Below, piece after piece: positions 29,781 through 37,602 of a DNA stretch of 64,000 bases. This DNA comes from Sporobacter sp038405045. GTDB lineage: Bacteria > Bacillota > Clostridia > Oscillospirales > Oscillospiraceae. The notes under the pieces are model-generated. The model was not told the origin of the DNA. It searched no databases and worked only from the letters and a program-made list of their open reading frames with translations. The DNA is taken from the NCBI GenBank assembly GCA_038405045.1, contig JBBZIV010000001.1, positions 620,001-684,000 on the forward strand, given 5' to 3'. The first letter of the stretch is position 1, and each line of letters starts with the position of its first letter. A program made the position numbers and the translations under genes.

Positions 29781-30953
29781 TTAGTGATGGAACAAGCGGA
29801 TGCCCGTAAAGGCCATAACGATACCGTATTTATTGCAGACATCGATGACGTTGTCGTCCCGAATGGAGCCGCCCGGCTGAGCGATATAGGAGACGCCCGA
29901 TTTCCGCGCGCGTTCAATGTTATCGCCAAAGGGGAAGAAGGCGTCACTGCCGACGGCAACACCCGTCATCCCGGCAATCCAGCCCTTTTTTTCGTCGGCT
30001 GTTAAAATATCCGGCTTTCTTGTAAAGACGGCTTCCCAGGCGCCGTCTGAGACAACGTCCTCATATTCATCGGAAATATAGACGTCGATGGCGTTATCGC
30101 GCGCCGGGCGGCCAATGTCGGAACGGAAGGGGAGTGCGAGCACCATTGGGTGGCGGCGCAGCCACCAGTTATCAGCCTTGCTGCCGGCCAGGCGCGTGCA
30201 GTGAATCCGGCTTTGCTGACCGGCACCAATGCCGATGGCCTGCGCGTCCTTCACATAGCAGATAGAATTGGACTGCGTATATTTGAGCGTAATGAGCGCG
30301 ATGACGAGGTCGCGCCGGGCTTGCTCCGGCAGGTCTTTGGCGTCTGTCACAATGTTTGTGAGCATCATCTCATCAATATTTAGGTCGTTACGTCCCTGTT
30401 CAAAGGTGACGCCATAAACGTCCTTGTGCTCAAGCGGACTCGGCGTATATTGTGGGTCGATGCGCACAATGTTGTACCCGCCCTTGCGCTTTGCCTTCAA
30501 GATTTCAAGCGCGCGCTCGGTATACCCCGGGGCGATGACGCCGTCAGACACTTCAAGCGCCAAAAGAGACGCCGTCTCCTCGTCGCAGACGTCGGAGAGG
30601 GCCGCCCAGTCGCCATACGAGCTCAGACGATCGGCGCCTCTCGCCTTTGCATACGCCGCGGCCAGCGGGGTAAGGGGCAGGCCTTCAACAAAAAAGACCT
30701 TCTTTTCGATATCGGTCAAGGGTGTCCCGACGGCCGCACCGGCCGGAGAAACGTGCTTAAACGACGCGGCAGCGGGAAGGCCCGTTGCGGCCATGAGCTC
30801 GCGGACGAGTTGATAGCCGTTAAAGGCGTCCAGAAAGTTTATATAGCCCGGCTTGCCGCCGAGAACGTCGATGGGGAGCGCGCCCTCTTTCATCAAAATT
30901 CGGGCCGGTTTCTGGTTGGGGTTGCAGCCGTATTTCAGTTCAAGTTCTGTCAT
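29781..30953 (-). CDS. Stand-alone AICAR formyltransferase (PurH C-terminal domain type)
   Basis: 390-residue protein corresponding only to the AICAR transformylase half of PurH: formylation of AICAR to FAICAR with 10-formyl-THF. Family blocks are LKYGCNPNQKPAR, GYINFLDAFNGYQLVREL, AASFKHVSPAGAAVGTPL, KYTQSNSICYVKDAQAIGIG, AGQQSRIHCTRLAG and SDAFFPFGDNIERA. The N-terminal IMP cyclohydrolase (MGS-like) domain is absent; that activity is supplied by the PurO-type gene immediately upstream. The ATG at 30953 is chosen because GAGGTGA lies five bases before it. Between purO and purD in the operon. Confidence 0.93.
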   Translation of the reverse strand: MTELELKYGCNPNQKPARILMKEGALPIDVLGGKPGYINFLDAFNGYQLVRELMAATGLPAAASFKHVSPAGAAVGTPLTDIEKKVFFVEGLPLTPLAAAYAKARGADRLSSYGDWAALSDVCDEETASLLALEVSDGVIAPGYTERALEILKAKRKGGYNIVRIDPQYTPSPLEHKDVYGVTFEQGRNDLNIDEMMLTNIVTDAKDLPEQARRDLVIALITLKYTQSNSICYVKDAQAIGIGAGQQSRIHCTRLAGSKADNWWLRRHPMVLALPFRSDIGRPARDNAIDVYISDEYEDVVSDGAWEAVFTRKPDILTADEKKGWIAGMTGVAVGSDAFFPFGDNIERARKSGVSYIAQPGGSIRDDNVIDVCNKYGIVMAFTGIRLFHH

Positions 30954-30967
30954 TATCGTCACCTCAA

Positions 30968-31666
30968 TCAGGCGTTTTTGTTGTAAATCAGATTGGTCGT
31001 CTCGCCGGTCAGCAGATTTTTTGAAAAGGCGTACAGTGAAACCTTGTTGTCACTGTTTAAGGCGCGCCATGCGCCGTCGGCAATATCCCGCAGACTGCCT
31101 GTCATGGCAACGGCCTTTGGTTCGCCTTCAAAGGAGGGGATCGGGTCGCCGTCGCAGCTGTACGTATGGATAAGATGACCGACGCCGGATATCGGCGTTT
31201 CATAATCGAAGAAATAGCGGCAGCAGCAGGCGGGGTCGCCGCCGTGGCTTTTGAGTATAGAGAGGGTATACGCGCCGTCAGGCTTTAAAAGGCCAGAGAT
31301 GCGCGGCGTATAATTCGGCTTGTCTGGCTCAAAGGTGCGCGTATTTAAAGACGCTGTGAAGCCTCGCCCTGATTTCATACCTTCCCAAATCGTATCGGTC
31401 TGGTCGCCGTTTGTGACGATGACATGATTGTCAAAAAAACGGACAGGATGGTAAATAATCAGGCTGGGGTCAGACATTTTGGCGGGGTCAAACGCTTCGG
31501 TACGGATACCGTCGTCAGTTGTGACGAAAACGCGGTTACGGCTGTTCTCGCTGCGCCCCATGATGAAATAGAGAAGGACGGCGCTGTTGCCGTCCTCGCT
31601 GCGGCCCAAAAGTATGCCGCGGCCCGGATACGTGTTCAATTGAAGTGCCTCGGTCAAAGTCTTCAT
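30968..31666 (-). CDS. purO: IMP cyclohydrolase, PurO type
   Basis: 232-residue protein of the archaeal-type IMP cyclohydrolase family, which closes FAICAR to IMP, the last step of the pathway. Recognisable blocks are NTYPGRGILLGRSEDG, YFIMGRSENSRNRVF, PSLIIYHPVRFFDNHVIVTNGDQTD (split: PSLIIYHPVR, NHVIVTNGDQTD), and PNYTPRISGLL. The fold is unrelated to the PurH cyclohydrolase domain. It lies just before the stand-alone formyltransferase, so the two together replace PurH. Confidence 0.9.
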   Translation of the reverse strand: MKTLTEALQLNTYPGRGILLGRSEDGNSAVLLYFIMGRSENSRNRVFVTTDDGIRTEAFDPAKMSDPSLIIYHPVRFFDNHVIVTNGDQTDTIWEGMKSGRGFTASLNTRTFEPDKPNYTPRISGLLKPDGAYTLSILKSHGGDPACCCRYFFDYETPISGVGHLIHTYSCDGDPIPSFEGEPKAVAMTGSLRDIADGAWRALNSDNKVSLYAFSKNLLTGETTNLIYNKNA

Positions 31667-32298
31667 TCTATTGACTCCTTAATATGCACAATGCGTCCGA
31701 CGACGGACAGGCGGCCTTCGCAGAAGAGCGATATCGCTTCCGGCAGAATTCTCCATTCAACCTCTTGCATGATGCGCAATTGGAGGGATTGCGGTGTTTC
31801 ATCTTCCCGGATAAAGATGGCGCGCTGCATGATGACGGGGCCGGCGTCGGCTTTTCCGGTGGCAAAGTGGACGGTTGCTCCGGAAATTTTGACGCCGTAG
31901 TCCAGCACAGCTTCATGGACGCGGATGCCGTAAAGCCCTTCACCGCAAAAAGCGGGAACAAGGGAGGGATGAATATTGATAATCTTGTTTTCATACGCGG
32001 AGACGAGCGGCTCACCGAGGACAACGAGGAATCCGGCTAAGACAACAAGCTCAATGTCAAGGCTTTTGAGCTTTTGATAAATCGCTTCATTGAAGGCGTC
32101 ACGGTCGGGATAGCCCGCGTAATCGACAACATACGTCGGAATCCCGGCGTTTTTGGCGCGCGTCAGCGCGAAAACGTTCGGCTTTGAGGATATAACGGCC
32201 GTCAGCTCGCAGTTTTTAATTTTGCCAAAATTGAGAGAATTGATAATGGCCTGCAGATTTGTTCCGCCGCCGGAGACAAGAACGGCTGTTTTTACCAA
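31663..32298 (-). CDS. purN: Phosphoribosylglycinamide formyltransferase
   Basis: GAR transformylase using 10-formyl-THF, 211 residues. It shows VLVSGGGTNLQAIINSL at the N-terminus, the formyl-binding core LAGFLVVLGEPLVSAYENKIINIHPSLVPAF (split: VVLAGFLVVLGEPLV, KIINIHPSLVPAFCG) with the catalytic Asn-His pair, and GATVHFATGKADAGPVI with the essential Asp. The start appears to be TTG at 32298 overlapping the purM stop, with GGAG about eleven bases upstream. It overlaps purO downstream. Confidence 0.95.
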   Translation of the reverse strand: MVKTAVLVSGGGTNLQAIINSLNFGKIKNCELTAVISSKPNVFALTRAKNAGIPTYVVDYAGYPDRDAFNEAIYQKLKSLDIELVVLAGFLVVLGEPLVSAYENKIINIHPSLVPAFCGEGLYGIRVHEAVLDYGVKISGATVHFATGKADAGPVIMQRAIFIREDETPQSLQLRIMQEVEWRILPEAISLFCEGRLSVVGRIVHIKESIE

Positions 32299-33338
32299 CG
32301 CAGCTCAACTCCTTTGTCGCCGCTGACGCAGCTGCCGATCACATATGGGCGCTCGCCGATTTGAATCAGCGCGTCCAGAACGGCGCCGACGTCGCGGCTG
32401 TCAACAGCCATGACGAGACCAACGCCCATGTTAAACGTGTTGTACATATCGCGCGCCGGAATGTCACCCTTTGACGCGATATAGGAGAAAATCGCACTTT
32501 CCGGGAAATCATGCGGCCGGATGACGGCGGTAACGTTGTCCGGCAGCATGCGCGGCACGTTTTCGTAAAGCCCGCCGCCCGTGATATGGCAGATGCCTTT
32601 AATTTTCATGCCGAGTGTTTTTAAAAGGTGGAGGACCTGCGGAACATAAATGCGTGTCGGCTTTAAAAGCTCTTCCCCAAGCGTTGTGGAGAGCTCCGGA
32701 ATATAAGTTTTCAGAGATTCCGGGGTAATATCGAGTACCTTGCGGACGAGGGAAAAACCGTTGGAATGCACCCCGGACGAGGCAAGGCCTATGAGTCTGT
32801 CGCCCGACTGGATTTTTGACCCGTCAAGCATTTTGTCATAGTCGACGACACCAACGGCAAACCCGGCCATATCGTATTCGTCCTCCGGATAAAAACCAGG
32901 CATTTCGGCCGTCTCACCGCCGATGAGGGCGCAACTCGCCTGACGGCACCCTTCGGCAATGCCCGCAACGATTTTTTCCGTACGCTCCGGGAAATTCTTG
33001 CCCATAGCAAGGTAATCGAGGAAAAAGAGCGGCTCGGCACCGGCGCAAATAATATCGTTGACGCACATGGCAACGCAGTCTATACCAACTGTGTCATGCT
33101 TATCCATCATAAAGGCAATTTTAAGCTTTGTGCCGACGCCGTCCGTGCCGGAGACATAGACAGGTCGGGTCATATCGGCTGTGTTGGGCTCAAACAGACC
33201 GCCGAAGCCGCCGAGAGAGCCGAGAACGCCGGGACGGAAAGTGCTTTTGACAAGAGGCTTAATGCGTTCAACCGATTCATAACCGGCGGTGACATCGACA
33301 CCGGCCGCTGCGTAACTGTCCGACTTAGAATTTAGCAT
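32292..33338 (-). CDS. purM: Phosphoribosylformylglycinamidine cyclo-ligase
   Basis: AIR synthetase, 348 residues: ATP-dependent ring closure of FGAM. Family blocks are SYAAAGVDVTAGYESVERIK, VSGTDGVGTKLKIAF, GIDCVAMCVNDIICAGAEPL, CALIGGETAEMPGFY and ICHITGGGLYENVPRML. Normal length and order. It lies between purC and purN; no purF, purL, purQ or purS is in this part of the operon, so the second and fourth pathway segments must be encoded elsewhere. Confidence 0.97.
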   Translation of the reverse strand: MLNSKSDSYAAAGVDVTAGYESVERIKPLVKSTFRPGVLGSLGGFGGLFEPNTADMTRPVYVSGTDGVGTKLKIAFMMDKHDTVGIDCVAMCVNDIICAGAEPLFFLDYLAMGKNFPERTEKIVAGIAEGCRQASCALIGGETAEMPGFYPEDEYDMAGFAVGVVDYDKMLDGSKIQSGDRLIGLASSGVHSNGFSLVRKVLDITPESLKTYIPELSTTLGEELLKPTRIYVPQVLHLLKTLGMKIKGICHITGGGLYENVPRMLPDNVTAVIRPHDFPESAIFSYIASKGDIPARDMYNTFNMGVGLVMAVDSRDVGAVLDALIQIGERPYVIGSCVSGDKGVELRW

Positions 33339-33374
33339 GCTGACATCCTTTCAAATTGATGCAATCAAACAAAA

Positions 33375-34085
33375 TTACGCGCCGAGCAGGCGCTTTGCCA
33401 TTTCCTGATAGGCTCCCTCAACATTGCCGAGGTCCTGACGGAAGCGGTCCTTGTCAAGCTTTTCGCCCGTTTTGGCGTCCCAGAAACGGCAGGTGTCCGG
33501 CGATATCTCGTCGGCTAAAATGATTGTGCCGTCGTTCGTTTTGCCGAATTCCAGCTTAAAGTCGACAAGCGTTATGCCGCATTCCTTCAGCGTTGCCTTC
33601 AGGAAATCATTAATTTTAAAGGCGTATTCGCGGATGAGTGAGAGCTCGGCCGGTGCTGCCAGCTCCATGGCGAAGATGTGATAATCATTGAGCATCGGGT
33701 CACCGAGCGCATCGTTTTTATAAGAAAACTCAATCGTCGGTTTCTTAAAAACAGTGCCCTCCTTGACGCCAAAGCGCTTGGAAAAAGAACCGGCGGCGAT
33801 GTTGCGGACGATGACCTCTAAGGGGAGAATCGTCACAGTCTTGACAAGTGTTTCGCGGTCGGAAAGCTCTTTGACATAATGCGTCGGGATGCCGTCGGCT
33901 TCTAAAAGACGCATGAAGTGGTTGGTCATCTTATTATTGATGACGCCCTTGCCGACGATGGTGCCTTTTTTTTCGCCATTGAAGGCGGTCGCATCATCCT
34001 TATAATCGACGATCAGCAGATCCTTGTCATCCGTTTTATAGACCTTTTTGGCTTTGCCCTCGTAGAGTTGCTCCAGCTTTTTCAT
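33375..34085 (-). CDS. purC: SAICAR synthase
   Basis: Phosphoribosylaminoimidazole-succinocarboxamide synthase, 236 residues: couples CAIR to aspartate with ATP. Blocks LYEGKAKKVYKTDDKDLLIV, DDATAFNGEKKGTIVGKG, EVIVRNIAAGSFSKRFG, DFKLEFGK and ADEISPDTCRFWD are diagnostic. The ATG overlaps the purE stop, so translation is coupled. Second gene of the operon. Confidence 0.97.
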   Translation of the reverse strand: MKKLEQLYEGKAKKVYKTDDKDLLIVDYKDDATAFNGEKKGTIVGKGVINNKMTNHFMRLLEADGIPTHYVKELSDRETLVKTVTILPLEVIVRNIAAGSFSKRFGVKEGTVFKKPTIEFSYKNDALGDPMLNDYHIFAMELAAPAELSLIREYAFKINDFLKATLKECGITLVDFKLEFGKTNDGTIILADEISPDTCRFWDAKTGEKLDKDRFRQDLGNVEGAYQEMAKRLLGA

Positions 34086-34579
34086 AATGCCATTACCTCA
34101 TCCTGCAGTTTTTTATCTTTTTCAAGCACGTCTGATGCCATTTTTTCCTTGAAGTCCTGTAAACGCGCGGCCAGGGCGTCGTCACTAAGCGAAAGAATTT
34201 GCGCGGCGAGAATGGCCGCGTTGTCAGCCCCGCCGATAGCGACCGTCGCCACAGGGACGCCGGACGGCATCTGAACGATAGAGAGGAGGCTGTCGAGCCC
34301 GTCCATCGTTGAGGATTTGATCGGCAACCCAATAACGGGGAGTGTCGTATACGCTGCGAGCACGCCAGCAAGATGCGCGGCCTTACCGGCTGCGGCAATA
34401 ATTACGCCAAAGCCGTTGTCACGCGCCGATTTGGCAAAGCGCTCGGCCTGAAGCGGTGTTCTGTGCGCGGAGATCACGTGCGCCTCGAACGGAATGTCAA
34501 ACGCCTTGAGCTTTTTGATGGCGGCGGAGACGACAGGCAAATCGCTGTCTGACCCCATAATCACCGCAACTTTTTTCAT
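34082..34579 (-). CDS. purE: 5-(carboxyamino)imidazole ribonucleotide mutase
   Basis: PurE, 165 residues, rearranges N5-CAIR to CAIR. It starts VAVIMGSDSDLPVVSAAIKK and contains VISAHRTPLQAERFA, IIAAAGKAAHLAGVLAAYT and VIGLPIKSSTMDGLDSLLSI, the class I PurE core; IKSSTMDG and the AHRTP loop bind substrate. First gene of the purECMN-purO-formyltransferase-purD operon, behind the promoter at 34639-34667. Confidence 0.96.
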   Translation of the reverse strand: MKKVAVIMGSDSDLPVVSAAIKKLKAFDIPFEAHVISAHRTPLQAERFAKSARDNGFGVIIAAAGKAAHLAGVLAAYTTLPVIGLPIKSSTMDGLDSLLSIVQMPSGVPVATVAIGGADNAAILAAQILSLSDDALAARLQDFKEKMASDVLEKDKKLQDEVMAL

Positions 34580-34638
34580 AACGTTCCTCCGGTCAAAATC
34601 TAATGTGCGCTTGAAAAATAATGCATTTAACCCTCAGT

Positions 34639-34667
34639 ATACTATAATAATTTCCGTGTTATTTCAA
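34639..34667 (-). promoter_or_regulatory. Promoter of the purine operon
   Basis: Minus-strand TTGAAA (34662-34667), 17-nt spacer, TAGTAT (34639-34644; a TATACT overlaps it three bases further on). The ~55-nt leader shows no purine riboswitch core. Confidence 0.65.
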
Positions 34668-34715
34668 GATTAACAAATATAAAACGTTAAAATTGTAAAC
34701 TTAAACAAGGTGCTG

Positions 34716-34744
34716 TTGTCACGGCAGGATATTTGCGGTAAAAT
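34716..34744 (+). promoter_or_regulatory. Promoter of the pyrK-pyrD operon
   Basis: TTGTCA (34716-34721), 17-nt spacer, TAAAAT (34739-34744), 29 nt before the pyrK start. Confidence 0.65.
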
Positions 34745-34773
34745 AACAAAAATGACTATTGAGGAGGCACAGT

Positions 34774-35526
34774 ATGCCGGAAAACAGAGCCCTTGCGGTT
34801 TTGCAAAACGATCGCCTGACGGATACGGTGTTTGCCCTGCGTATAGACGCGCGGGACATGCGCCCAAAGCCCGGTCAGTTTGTCCATATTCGGTGCGGCG
34901 CTGAGCATCTTCTGCGCCGCCCAATCAGCGTTTGCGACTGGCATGACGGCGTTTTGACGCTTGTTGTCGACGCGCGCGGGGCGGGCACAGCATGGCTTTC
35001 AGAGCGCCGTCCCGGTGACAGTCTTGATGTTCTCGGTCCGCTCGGAAACGGCTACAGTCTGAATGGAAAACGCCTGCTGCTTGTCGGCGGCGGGATCGGT
35101 GTGCCGCCGATGCTTTTCGCCGCGCGCACAATACCCGGGCAGCACGCAGCGCTTCTCGGCTTTCGCTCAAAAAATCAAATGGTCCTGACTGATGAGATCG
35201 GAAAGCTCTGCCCTGTCAGTATCGCGACGGACGACGGGAGCGCCGGGGCGCACGGACCTGTGACGGGCCTCCTCAAGCACTACCTTGAAACAGGCGCTTA
35301 TGAAGGCGTTCTGGCCTGCGGGCCAAGACCGATGCTCCGTGCCGTGGCGCAGTTGGCTGAAAACTTTAACGTCCCCTGTCAGGTGTCATTGGAGGAACGC
35401 ATGGGCTGCGGTGTCGGCGCCTGCCTCGTCTGCGTCTGTAAAACGCAGGAGGACGGGACAGAGCACATGCGCCGTGTCTGCAAGGATGGGCCTGTTTTTA
35501 ACGCCGGGGAGGTTTGCTGGTCATGA
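34774..35526 (+). CDS. pyrK: Dihydroorotate dehydrogenase electron transfer subunit
   Basis: FAD and [2Fe-2S] subunit that passes electrons from PyrD to NAD+. 250 residues: an FAD-binding barrel (RPKPGQFVHIRCG, LLRRPISVCDW), an NAD-binding half (LLLVGGGIGVPPMLFAAR, GVLACGPRPMLRAVAQL) and the C-terminal iron-sulfur loop LEERMGCGVGACLVCVCK with the fourth ligand in VCKDGPVF. The ATG at 34774 follows GAGGAGG by five bases. Its stop overlaps the pyrD start (ATGA). Divergent from the purine operon. Confidence 0.95.
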   Translation: MPENRALAVLQNDRLTDTVFALRIDARDMRPKPGQFVHIRCGAEHLLRRPISVCDWHDGVLTLVVDARGAGTAWLSERRPGDSLDVLGPLGNGYSLNGKRLLLVGGGIGVPPMLFAARTIPGQHAALLGFRSKNQMVLTDEIGKLCPVSIATDDGSAGAHGPVTGLLKHYLETGAYEGVLACGPRPMLRAVAQLAENFNVPCQVSLEERMGCGVGACLVCVCKTQEDGTEHMRRVCKDGPVFNAGEVCWS

Positions 35527-36434
35527 CGGATTTATCGGTCAATTTTGCTGGTCTTTCATTTAAGACGCCTGTTGTCATGGCGTCCGGCACATTCGGTTTT
35601 GGCCGGGAGTACGCCGAGTATTTCGATTTGTCACAGCTCGGCGGGATAGCCGTTAAAGGCCTGACGCTGAAGGAGCGGCTCGGAAACCCGCCGCCGCGCA
35701 TTGCTGAAACGCCGATGGGGATTTTAAACAGCGTCGGGCTTCAAAACCCGGGTGTTGACGCATTTATCGCACGTGAACTGCCGTATTTAAAACAGTTTGA
35801 CACCAATATTATTGCCAACATTTCCGGCAATACGGTAGATGAATACGCCGAAATGGCCGAAAAGCTATCCGAAGCAGGCGTTGACATGATTGAGGTCAAC
35901 ATCTCCTGCCCGAACGTCAAGGCGGGGGGGATCGCCTTCGGCACTTCGTGTGACGGCGCCGCCGCCGTTACGCGTGCGGTGAAAGACCGTGCCAAAGTGC
36001 CCGTGATGGTGAAGCTCTCACCGAATGTGACGGATATTGTGTCAATTGCCCGCGCGGCTCAAGACGCCGGGGCGGACGCCCTGTCGCTCATTAACACGCT
36101 GCTTGGCATGCGCATCAACATAGAAACGCACAGGCCTGTTCTGGCGAACAAGACGGGCGGCCTTTCCGGCCCCGCAGTTTTTCCGGTCGCGCTGCGAATG
36201 GTGTATGAGGTCGCTGCAGCCGTCCCGCTTCCGATTCTCGGCATGGGTGGCATCTCAACGGGTGAGGACGCTGTTGAGATGCTTCTGGCGGGGGCCGATA
36301 TGGTCGCCGTCGGCACGGCGATTTTTAATGACCCACTGGCACCGATAGCGATTACGGCGGGCATAAAAGCGTATCTCAGCAGGAAAAATATAACGTCGGT
36401 CACAGAATTGACGGGAAGGGTTATTCGCAGCTGA
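35523..36434 (+). CDS. pyrD: Dihydroorotate dehydrogenase B, catalytic subunit
   Basis: FMN enzyme of class 1B oxidising dihydroorotate to orotate, 303 residues. Blocks are FKTPVVMASGTFGFGREY, GGIAVKGLTLKERLGNPPPR, NSVGLQNPGVDAF, MIEVNISCPNVKAGG with the active-site Cys of class 1B, VMVKLSPNVTDI, GGLSGPAVFPVALRMVYE and GMGGISTGEDAVEMLLAG. It overlaps pyrK, with which it forms the heterotetramer. The next gene starts one base after its stop. Confidence 0.96.
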   Translation: MTDLSVNFAGLSFKTPVVMASGTFGFGREYAEYFDLSQLGGIAVKGLTLKERLGNPPPRIAETPMGILNSVGLQNPGVDAFIARELPYLKQFDTNIIANISGNTVDEYAEMAEKLSEAGVDMIEVNISCPNVKAGGIAFGTSCDGAAAVTRAVKDRAKVPVMVKLSPNVTDIVSIARAAQDAGADALSLINTLLGMRINIETHRPVLANKTGGLSGPAVFPVALRMVYEVAAAVPLPILGMGGISTGEDAVEMLLAGADMVAVGTAIFNDPLAPIAITAGIKAYLSRKNITSVTELTGRVIRS

Positions 36435-36435
36435 T

Positions 36436-37602
36436 ATGACGACGATTTATCTGATTCGGCACGCCGAGGCGGAGGGGAACCTCTACCGGCGCATCCACGG
36501 GCAGTATGACAGCCTTGTTACGCGGCGCGGTTACAAGCAGATCGGCGCGCTGAAAAAACGCTTTGCCGATGTTTCAATCGATGCCGTTTATTCAAGCGAT
36601 TTGACACGTACGCGTTTGACGGCTGCCGCCATTTATAAAAACCATGGGCTTGATGCTATTCTCACACCGGCGCTCCGCGAGGTCAACATGGGTGTCTGGG
36701 AGGACACGCCGTGGGGCGAGGTTGAACGCTTTGAGCCGGACAAGCTCGACGCTTTCAATAACGATCCGACGCGGTGGCGTGTTGACGGCGCAGAAAGCTT
36801 TTTAGACCTCCGGCAGCGCATGACGCGCGAGATTGAAAAAATAGCCGCCTGCCACAACGGCCAGACGGTTGCCATCTTTTCACACGGTTCGGCCATCAGG
36901 GCTTTTGCCAGCGGTGTCATGAATGTTTCGCCGCAGGAAATACGCCGCGTGCCGCATTGCGACAATACGGCTGTTGCCCGTCTGGTTGCTGACGGGGGCA
37001 CAACGACCTTTGATTATTATGGTGACAATTCGCATCTGCCGGAGGAGTACTCGACGTTTGCCCATCAGAAGTGGTGGCGTGAGAATACGACGTTTGACTC
37101 CACAAATATCCGATTTGTCCCGTTTGACCTCTCTGAAAATGTACCGCTCTATCTCGAGTATCGCGCTGAGGCGTGCGACGCACACGGCCCCTGCGACGCG
37201 ATGGCGGGGGTTTGGCTGGAGAGCGCCCGCCGCCACGCGCAAGAGCACTCGCGTGCTGTGTCGCTGGCGCTGATTGGCGACACACCCGTCGGTGCCATTG
37301 AGCTGGCGACAAAGGAGGGTGCTCTTGATAACGTCGGCGTCATTGAATTTTTCTATATGACGGGCTCGCACCGGAAAACTGGAATTGCCGTTCAGCTATT
37401 AGGCCAGGCCGTTTCTGTCTACCGCACGCTCGGTCGGGAGCGCCTGCGTGTTGCCGTGAGCGCCCATAACGAGCGCGCTTACTGGTTCTGCGCCAAATAC
37501 GGCTTTGAGAAGGTACGGGAAGAGGATGGCCCGAACGGTCGTCACGATATTCTGGAAATGAATATCGCACTGGGCGGAAAGAATTTGTATGACATTATTT
37601 GA
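36436..37602 (+). CDS. Histidine phosphatase - GNAT acetyltransferase fusion protein
   Basis: 388-residue two-domain protein. Residues 1-~195 are a phosphoglycerate-mutase-fold phosphatase: RHAEAEGN (His9), SSDLTRTRLTA, LREVNMGVWED and FSHGSAIRAF with the second His. Residues ~205-388 are a GNAT N-acetyltransferase: VGAIELATKEG, IEFFYMTGSHRKTGIAVQLLGQA (the acetyl-CoA loop R/KTGIAVQLL) and VSAHNERAYWFCAKYGFEKV. The frame is continuous and there is no internal start site of note, so this is a real fusion. It follows pyrD by one base and overlaps the radical SAM gene. Substrates unknown. Confidence 0.88.
   Translation: MTTIYLIRHAEAEGNLYRRIHGQYDSLVTRRGYKQIGALKKRFADVSIDAVYSSDLTRTRLTAAAIYKNHGLDAILTPALREVNMGVWEDTPWGEVERFEPDKLDAFNNDPTRWRVDGAESFLDLRQRMTREIEKIAACHNGQTVAIFSHGSAIRAFASGVMNVSPQEIRRVPHCDNTAVARLVADGGTTTFDYYGDNSHLPEEYSTFAHQKWWRENTTFDSTNIRFVPFDLSENVPLYLEYRAEACDAHGPCDAMAGVWLESARRHAQEHSRAVSLALIGDTPVGAIELATKEGALDNVGVIEFFYMTGSHRKTGIAVQLLGQAVSVYRTLGRERLRVAVSAHNERAYWFCAKYGFEKVREEDGPNGRHDILEMNIALGGKNLYDII

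Noticed and set aside
34580..34640. Purine riboswitch before purE
   Set aside because: The leader is about 55 nt, without the conserved purine aptamer loops or a terminator.
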